Both the position numbers and the translations under genes were made by a program. A stretch of 64,000 bases of DNA from Tuctoria greenei (Eukaryota > Streptophyta > Magnoliopsida > Poales > Poaceae), in the NCBI GenBank assembly GCA_036927565.1, contig JAYESD010000005.1, positions 100,161,872 through 100,225,871 of the forward strand, in the 5' to 3' direction. Below the pieces are notes generated by a model, which was given only the letters and a program-made list of their open reading frames with translations, had not been told where the DNA came from and did no database searches. Position 1 is the stretch's first letter; every line of letters starts with the position of its first letter. Positions 56,808 to 64,000 of the stretch are shown here, piece by piece.

Positions 56808-57924
56808 TTTGCAACGGAGCTTGAGCGCATGCGTGAAGCTAGAACCAAGAAGAAGCACAATCGAAATGCAGGCCAAGCTCAAGCGGCCGAAGAGCAAGCA
56901 AGCAGAAGGAAAAGAATTGTCACTATGGGTGAGAAGCAAAAGGCCTAAGTGGCCGATAAGGGAAAAGCACCAATGAGTGAGAGTAGCAAGCTAAAGGGAA
57001 AGGAAAGGAGCCTGCCCAGAAATTGCCTCTCAAGAAGGCTGCTGCCAGAAAGGAAGCTTTGGCAGGGAGAGGTTTGGTCATTCATGACTAAACCGTGCAT
57101 CCTCGTGGCCCTCCACAAGTCCCCATTGGTCCGTTGGTCATGACTCCTCCTGTGCATGACCCTAACCGCCAACCTGAGCTGGTAAGCAATGTGTTCAAAG
57201 GACGAGGATCTGATAAAGCATGAAGGCTCAGGATGAAGGATCCCTACAAGTCTGATAAAGCAACAACAGATCCTCGTTTCTGGTGCAACTTCAATTGTGA
57301 TTATTATTGCCTAGTCTACATGCCCAAGAAAACTCCAGTGATAGATGCTCAATGGGTAGATTGGGCTCATATGGAAAAGAATTATCATCAAGCCTTCGAT
57401 GCAATAATCCGAGCTGCTGAGCACCATGGACTCAAGGAGTTGTTTGAGTTCAGATCCAACTGGAACACAACGGTGGTGGCCCAATTCTACTCCACTTGTT
57501 ATTTCTCGACCTTTGGAGATTGGAAGATTACTTGGTTAACTCATGGAGTCAAATATTTTGTGCTCTATGATGAGTTTGCTAGAATTATTGGACTTGAGGT
57601 GTTCTTGAACTATGAGCTGATAATTCACAACCTCAAGGCTCTAGATTTGGGGGAGATGGAATTCATGTACGAGGTCAGCTTCTACAATCCCCCAACAACC
57701 AATATTCTTTGCCCCTTCCTTAGAGTGCTCAATCGGATCTTGAGAAAAACTCTAGCCCCTAAGGATGGGGACGAAGGCATGAACCAAGGCAATTTGAGGC
57801 ACGTGATGAGGCTAATAGATGAAGATGAGAAGTTTAATGTCTTTGACTATATCTACAACACATCTTCCACATATCACACACTCCCAACCGCTCTTGAGTA
57901 TATGCCCCTCTCATCATGTGCTTA
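56808..57924 (+). pseudogene. Env-like ORF of SIRE(+), middle part
   Basis: After the CACTA end the env-like frame resumes as ATELERMREARTKKKHNRNA, with stops and frame changes near 56948 and 57030. A 230-codon open part at 57233-57924 has MKDPYKSDKATTDPRFWCNF, FYSTCYFSTFGDWKITWLTH and ARIIGLEVFLNYELI. This is the conserved globular region of the env-like proteins of this lineage. I see no convincing signal peptide in it. It ends in TAA at 57922. Confidence 0.6.
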
Positions 57925-58443
57925 ATTCAGAAAGTGTCTGGCTTGGAGTTTGTGAAGGATGACAAGCATAGAGCTCTCCATCTTCAGATTCCATCTCCTA
58001 CGCTAAAGATTGACGGAGCTTCCAGGAGAGGTACCTCTTTTGTGCCTTCTCCACCTCCGGCTCCCGCCGCCTCCTCCTCCTCCTCCACCAACCTTGCGAG
58101 TGCTACATTGAAGTTTCTCAAGTCTATCTTCACTCCATGTCGAAAAGCGGAGGTGAAGGCTCACAAAACTGCAAAGAAGCATGACAAGTACCTTTGCAAG
58201 CTTTGCGAAAAAGCAAACATTCCTATGTCCTTGGAGGCCTTTGAGGATGAAGACATCATGCCATTTCCAGAACTCTCAGAGGCGGAGGCTGCCCTCTTTA
58301 GTGGTGGGTGTGGTCCCCCTAGCGCTGCTCCTACTGCTGAGGAGGTCGTCGATGATGATGATGAAGATGAGGACGCTGAAGATGATGAGGAGACAGAGAG
58401 TGACCCAGGCTGTGGAGACACAAGCGAGAGTGACGATGAGTAG
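57916..58443 (+). pseudogene. Env-like ORF of SIRE(+), C-terminal part
   Basis: The frame overlaps the previous one by a few codons, so a small frameshift separates them. It reads QKVSGLEFVKDDKHRALHLQ, a Pro/Ser-rich segment (PSPPPAPAASSSSSTN), a basic helical segment (KAEVKAHKTAKKHDKYLCKL) and a strongly acidic end (VDDDDEDEDAEDDEETES). TAG at 58441. This is the usual C-terminal layout of this ORF, as far as I recall. Confidence 0.6.
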
Positions 58444-58981
58444 TCTTAGGTTCTCTCCCTTATCCCTTACCCTTTTTCCTTTTTTGGTGTCTTTATGCCA
58501 AAGGAGGGGGGGTTTAGGGTGAGTATTATAGATCCATGGACTATGACATATTTTGGAAATCTGGGTTGTAATGTTAACTTTTGCTACTCATTCTCATTTT
58601 GGGTTGTGATGACATTACCACTATGCTATCACCCTATGTTATGTTTATGTGAATTTTATTTTCTATTTTGTCATTATTGATTCTATTGAAGATCGTTCTA
58701 GTGAAATATGTCTGATGATGCTAAATTAAAATTTTAGATGCATACTTCACTCCACTTTTCACATCTGAACACTTGCATATCACGTAGGCACCCCACTATA
58801 GCGCACAAATGTATAAGCCTCACATAGACTTCATTCTTGTGCATCTAACTTATTGCAAATCATCTATGCACACATTTAGGGGGAGATCCTTATACACGTG
58901 TGTGTTATGAAAATCAGCTCAACCTCATTTTTTATCGATAACCTCAATTTGTTGTCATCAAATCACCAAAAGGCGGGAGAT
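58444..58981 (+). other. 3' untranslated region and polypurine tracts of SIRE(+)
   Basis: Non-coding. AAGGAGGGGGGG at 58501-58512 and a second purine tract, AAAAGGCGGGAGA at 58968-58980, lie within it. The latter abuts the LTR and is the likely plus-strand primer. Confidence 0.65.
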
Positions 58982-60688
58982 TGAAAGTGCATCTTGGCTA
59001 ATCCCCATAGGTTTTGATGATTAATGACAACACATAAGGGACTAATGAGCTTTGCAAGTGTAAGCACAGGTGATTGAAAGATGGACAACATTGGATGCAC
59101 TCGAAAAGGAAAAAGAGTAGAAAATATTAAGAACTCGAAGAATGGAACTTGAGCTTTTAAATTCTTTGTGTTGAGTTTAGTCACTTAGCTTGAGCTTGTT
59201 CAATGAGTCAAAGTGTTAGAATCTCCTAGGATCTCATAGTCTAAGTTAGAATAGATTGAGAGATGAGTTGAAGCATCCCTAAGGACAGGGCCAAACTTGT
59301 CCAGGCTGGAAGGCAAGACTAGTCCGGCCACATCGGACTAATCCGATGTTAGGCGGACCAAAGTGTTCTGTGTAAGTTTTGACTTGTCCATTAAGGACGA
59401 ACTAGTCTATGGTGAGTGTGTCTTGTCCTTCTGGGACTAGGTCCTGAAGGACCAGACTTGTCGGCCCTGGGGGGGCCGGACTAGTCCGCTTGGACAGACT
59501 AATCCATTTCAGTCTGGAAAAGTAGTTACTGACTGAGTTCGGACTAGTCCATCCCTTGACGACTATTCCGCTATGGACTTGGAGATGACTACTGGGACTA
59601 ATCCTGGACGGTCGAACTTGTCCACCCTCAGGGGCCGGACTAGTCTGGTGTGTCAGACTTGATCATTCTCAACCGGAACAAACTTTTATCTGTGAGATCG
59701 AACTAGTCCGTGGTTTGACGGACTAGTCCGTGGTTTGGTGACCGTTTGAGTTCAAAAGGTTGTGGGGGGCTTTGTGGTTGGTCAAGGATGACATCACTGG
59801 TCCCCAAAGGTCGTACTAGTTTGGGGTCAAAGGTCAGACTAGTCCGCACTTTTTATGGTGGCAACGGCAAATTGTCGGGACTCCTATAAAAAGGGATCCC
59901 GCAGCATCCAAAGAACCACTCTCAAACCCTAGTGCCGCCATTGCCTTCCTAGAGCCATCCTAGCCCTCTCTCAACCATTCTTGGAGTCCCAGGAGCGATT
60001 CTTGAGGATTTGTGAGGATTGGAAGAGGAAAGAGAAGGGTTTGTTCAATATTGAGCTCTTGGGTTGATTCTCTCGGTTTGACTGATTAATTTGAGTTTGT
60101 GTGGGTGTTGATCTTCAATATTTTCAATTGGTAAACTTGTGGGAGCCTCTGATTGTGAGTTGCCCCACGGATTTGATGATTACCCTTGTGATTTAGTGGA
60201 AGATTAGTCGACCTTCATACCCTTGTGATTTAGTGGAAGAATAGTCGACCTTTATGGTGGCTAACTGAGGAAAGGGTTGAATGGAACACTTTATTTCGTG
60301 GGCATCCTCAACGTGGATGTAGGCTCCTTTGTGGGGTTGAACCACGGGATAAATCCTGCGTCGTGTGTCTTTGATTTGACTTCCTCGTTCTTCGCTAGAT
60401 CAAGTTATGGTTTCACGCATTCTTCGCTTCAATCTCGTGATCCGCCTCTATCTAGATGTTATTACTTCGTGCATACCATCCACTAGATTTCTAGGCTCAT
60501 ATACTTTACATTTCATCGAGTTAAGTACTTTAGATCGCTTAAAAATCTCACCTTCGATCAAATCTGTTATCCTGACAGGACTAGTCCGCCCCCAGGCCAG
60601 ACTTGTCCGCACTCTGTAATTTGATTATCTTTTCTTGAGTTAAATTTCAGGTTATCCGCCTATTCACCTCCCCTCTAGGCGACTTTCA
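58982..60688 (+). mobile_element. SIRE(+) 3' LTR (1.7 kb)
   Basis: It starts TGAAAGTGCATCTTGG at 58982 and ends GCGACTTTCA at 60688, with matching inverted ends. U3 contains many copies of a palindromic GGACTAGTCC motif (59290-59860). A TATAAAAAG box is at about 59884. The partner LTR is missing. Confidence 0.85.
59884..59891 (+). promoter_or_regulatory. TATA box of SIRE(+) LTR
   Basis: TATAAAAA in CTCCTATAAAAAGGG, about 900 bases into the LTR and just after the GGACTAGTCC-rich region. Confidence 0.6.
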
Positions 60689-62026
60689 CCCCCACTTGAG
60701 GCAAATTTTATCACACCCCTTGCATATTTATTTCCATTCATCCACCATTCACCTTGCATATAAAAAAAAGTAGAGTAGATTTGCTTTCAAAAAAAATAAA
60801 AGATGTGCAGTAAGAATTGTTTAGAATTCACATAGATGAAATGATGAATTGTTGCTCTGTTTTAATTTTCCTAAGTACCTAGTTTACAACCTACTACTCT
60901 CCAAAATAGTGCTTTTATTGGCTAAAATTACTTTTGCCTTGTTTTAGAAATTGTGGGTAGCAAAACCTTAATCCAATCCTAAGTTGTTGTGTGATATGAT
61001 ATAATGATAGGGCTGCTATTTCTAGTTTGAAAGTGAAACTTAGATTTCTGGTGAAATTCTAAAAAAATTTAAGTTACTCTCATTTGATTGGAAATACCTA
61101 CAAAAGTCATATGACATTTTTACATTGATAGACCTTATTCATATGCTATTTGTCTTCACATTGATCCTAGTCAAACTAGTATAGACCTATGTGAGAATTC
61201 ATTTTTCTTTTTCAATTCAAGACTTTACTTGCACATACTATACTTCTACATTATAAGTAAGCAAAGTTCCATCATACCATCATTCCACAATAAAAAGAGA
61301 AACTTCATACCAATTATGCTTAGTACTCTCTCCATGTTTGTTGCATAAAAAGAGAGTACAAGACATGGCTACAAGAATAAGAAAAAGAAAATGCATGCTT
61401 ACATCATAAGCATGAGAAAAAAGAAGGAAAGTAGCCATGTTTCATCCTTGCAAAATAAGAGAGTCTAGATAAATAGGAGTCATCTCAAACATCCACATCC
61501 ACTTTCACCCCATCACACATGCACAAGTCTTGAATCAAATAGTTTTGAATTGATTTCTCCAAAGGCTTGCATTTTTGACTTATCAAATATTATGTGTTGC
61601 AAATATGCCTACTACATTCCCTTCCAAACTCCACATACAAGCCTTATTTAGTGGTAGGATGAGTATAGGAAAAATGCCTTGGTGAGGAAATATTTTGACA
61701 TCACACAAAGGAGTGATCGTGACAATCAATTCGAGGTACATAAAAATCTAAATTGAACTCTATAGAATTTGAGTAGAACTTGATCTCTAGGGTATGCTTT
61801 CTCCAGTTGTTGTTCTATCTTTCAACCACCCATGCATAGGAGAAGTCATAAGCCACATAATCACTTAAGACAGGTGAAGTACCATGCCAATTTTTGCAAT
61901 ACTAGGTAGTGTATTTTGTTGTGCACATGGTACTTTTGAAAAAATAGAACATTGTAGCAACTCCTGATCATCAACCTAAAGTCTTCACTTCCCTCGTGGC
62001 GAGCAAAGGATAAGCTTGGGGGAGTT
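60689..62026. other. AT-rich non-coding DNA, probable 3' region of another retrotransposon
   Basis: No gene is recognised. Low-GC sequence with many short repeats of AAAGAGAG and TTCATAC type. It ends with AAGCTTGGGGGAG (62012-62024), which looks like a polypurine tract before an LTR. Athila-like elements have long AT-rich tails of this kind, so I suggest that lineage only tentatively. Confidence 0.35.
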
Positions 62027-63418
62027 TGTTAACGGCTGTTATATACCAATTCCACCCATCAATATAACTCAAATATGTGAAGGAAATACCATTTCTTGCA
62101 CACATCACCTTTCTATTTAACCTATTTCCACTTCTCCTTGGAGAAATAGTGCATGTAGACATTTATTGTAGGAAATTAGGTAAAGGAGGGGGATCAATCT
62201 AATAATATATCATCCCAGCCAATCAAGTGCTGACATGTTGCATCACATGGATCAAATTGCACAAAAACAGAAGTATCCGAGGCCATCCAACGGTGTATCA
62301 CCCATATCAATCAACGGGAGCCACCTTGCACTCAACCCGAGGAAGCACACTGGAATTGGTCTAGCTTTCTATTCGACCGAATCAGGTGTTCAGCCGACCC
62401 CTTCCGGGCACCAAACTCGGTCAGCTTCCACGTGTCGACTCCTCATGGTGCCCTGATCACGATGAAGAAAGATTCGTGCACTTTTGGTGGTGGGAATAGA
62501 CCCTTCTCCAGCTATAAATAGGACCCCCTAACCTCACTTCACACACACACCACTTGAATATTCATTCTACTGTATCCGCTACTCTCCATAGGTTTCCAGG
62601 AGTTTATGCTGTAGAGAGTAGAGCCTCTAGTCCATAGTCTAAGTAGGAAAGGAGTAGAAGGAGTGTCTTCCCATTTGGGAAAGGTATGGCTCTCATATTC
62701 CTATTTGTATTTGTGACTTTATTCTTAATAAAGTTGTTATCTTTAGTCTTCCTTTATTCATAGACTTGGATGAAGCATTTCTTGTTTGATTGTGGATTCG
62801 ATGTATGTGGTAGGAGTAGTCTTTATGATTATGCCATAACAATATTATATTATCATCATAAACGCTACAAACCCCCACTATAGTCTAATTAGTGATGATA
62901 TGATCATGTTGATATGAATAACTTATGCTATGTCCCAACATTGGTTCAACGATGTTTAGAATAGTCATTGCCTTGGCTTGTGTCATGACTCTTAAGGTAT
63001 TCACTTAACATGCTAGCATGGTGCGGGGATAGTTAGGTAACGTTGGATGTCTCGTAGACACACAGATTAAAGAGGGAGGCAGTAGGTGGTGACAGCCCTA
63101 TTTGTCCTTGTCATGCTCCACGTTCGGTTATGCCACACACTCTATGTGGGAGTCGTCCTACTATTGCTAGGGGTAAAGCCGTGCCCGATGTGTTGAACAA
63201 CTTAGCATTAGAATTCACCATTGATATGATCATTAGTATCTAATCTAGGATATGTATATGTATACTAGAAGCATAGTAGGAGTATGTACCTAACTCTTAG
63301 CCTAATCCCTATTAACCAATTTATCCCCCTTAGAATAGAATGCTCTTGTGTGTGTCACACTACCTCGCTTATCTATTACCCATCCTTACTAGAATTCTAA
63401 CTAGACTACCCTATCCCC
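62027..63418 (+). mobile_element. LTR-like block (possibly Athila), interrupted by a SIRE LTR
   Basis: It begins TGTTAACGGCTGTTATATAC right after a polypurine-like tract. It has TATAAATA at 62512-62519 and AATAAA at 62727-62732, the two expected LTR signals. The block runs at least to 63418, where a SIRE-type LTR starts. The second LTR and all genes are outside, so the family is not certain. Confidence 0.5.
62512..62519 (+). promoter_or_regulatory. TATA box in the LTR-like block
   Basis: TATAAATA in CAGCTATAAATAGGACC, ~485 bases after the block start. Confidence 0.55.
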
Positions 63419-64000
63419 TGAAATTGCATCTAGGCGATCCATTGTGGGTGTTGGACGATTGATGGCAAATGAATGAACTTGTTGAGATGAATGCAGGTCA
63501 ACTCAAATGAGATAGTATGTTGCACTAAAAAGGGAAAAGTGAAGGGATGAAGAAAGAGAAAAGCCCAACTGATGAATGAAGCAAAAAGTAGACTTAATTG
63601 TATAGGATGTGTGTGAGAGATACATATGAAGAGCTCAAAACTTTGCGTAGGGATAAGGGCTTAAAATTAATCTTAAAATTCACTGAGCATCGGACTAGTC
63701 CGTGCATGGACCAGACGAGTCCGTTCATCGACTAGACTAGTCCGATCAACTTTCTGGAACCTCACTTCAAAGTGCACCAGACTATCCGTTTATGGACCGG
63801 ACTAGTCCGTTCAACTTTCCATAAACTTAATACACTGGGCACCGGACAAGTCCATTCAAAGACTATACTAGTATGTTGAACTCTCTGATGTTTCATAACA
63901 CATTGCACCAGACAAGTCCATTTATGGACCGGACTAGTTCGAGAAACTTTCTGATGTTCCGATTCACATGGCATCAGACAATTCCGGACTCCTACCGGAC
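63419..64000 (+). mobile_element. Start of another SIRE-type LTR, cut by window end
   Basis: TGAAATTGCATCTAGGCGAT at 63419 matches the start of the SIRE(+) LTR (TGAAAGTGCATC). The following GACGATTGATGGCAAATGAA resembles GATGATTAATGACAACAC at ~59017. GGACTAGTCC motifs fill 63690-63990. It is another member or relative of the same family, inserted in the LTR-like block to the left. Confidence 0.7.

Larger units (their letters stand above)
43945..60688 (+). mobile_element. SIRE/Maximus-lineage Ty1/copia element (+), 5'-truncated, split by CACTA
   Basis: It begins within pol, after integrase, and runs through RT, RNase H, a leader, an env-like ORF, a polypurine tract and a 3' LTR (58982-60688). 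The LTR ends TGAAAGTGCATC and GACTTTCA are typical of this lineage. A CACTA element at 47042-56807 interrupts the env-like ORF. Gag, protease, integrase core and the 5' LTR are absent. The left junction, around 43945, is with an LTR of a related element in the opposite direction. Confidence 0.85.

Noticed and set aside
60277..60619. Short ORFs in the SIRE LTR
   Set aside because: No motif, inside U5-side LTR sequence, no conservation seen.
1..64000. CRISPR arrays, bacterial operons, riboswitches
   Set aside because: The window is plant transposon DNA. The tandem repeats seen are degenerate LTR or spacer repeats without CRISPR spacing.

Overview
The window looks like intergenic DNA from a large plant genome, most likely a grass. 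It is almost entirely transposable elements stacked inside one another. No intact host gene, tRNA or CRISPR array was seen. Supporting signs are plant-type LTR retrotransposons of the Tat, SIRE/Maximus and Tekay lineages with initiator-Met-tRNA primer sites, a 5S-rRNA-carrying Cassandra element, and a CACTA DNA transposon carrying a piece of a plant NAC transcription factor gene.

Layout. (1) 1 to about 5415: the 3' part of a Ty3/gypsy Tat-lineage element on +, with integrase remains, a degenerate 72-bp tandem repeat, an antisense ORF and an LTR from 4584. (2) About 5415-10280: a SIRE-lineage Ty1/copia element on the minus strand, gag to partial RT, with its primer site at 9938-9949. Its 5' LTR starts at 9952, is interrupted at 10280 and appears to resume at 42605-43945. 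(3) 10281-41830: Tekay chromovirus A (+), with ~3.8-kb LTRs. Its 3' LTR is split by (4) 22882-39188: Tekay chromovirus B (+), 16.3 kb with ~4.25-kb LTRs and a GACAA/GACGA target duplication. (5) 41838-42604: a complete Cassandra TRIM directly beside A. (6) About 43945-60688: a second SIRE element (+), truncated 5', with pol, an env-like ORF and a 3' LTR at 58982-60688. The env-like ORF is split by (7) 47042-56807: a 9.8-kb CACTA element with TIRs beginning CACTACAGGAAAC, subterminal TTTGCGACGGC repeats, a TNP2-type transposase, a second multi-exon gene and a captured NAC exon. (8) 60689-63418: AT-rich DNA and an LTR-like block from a further element, Athila-like by guess. (9) 63419-64000: the start of another SIRE-type LTR that runs off the window.

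All retrotransposon proteins are damaged by stops, frameshifts or lost catalytic residues, so these are silent copies. The least expected signal lies inside the Tekay LTRs. Between the promoter and the poly(A) signal, both diverged LTR families keep short exon-like coding blocks with conserved length, phase, flanking splice-like dinucleotides and peptide (ending EPCTPP-stop in three of the four copies). This suggests that each LTR may carry a small spliced gene of its own.
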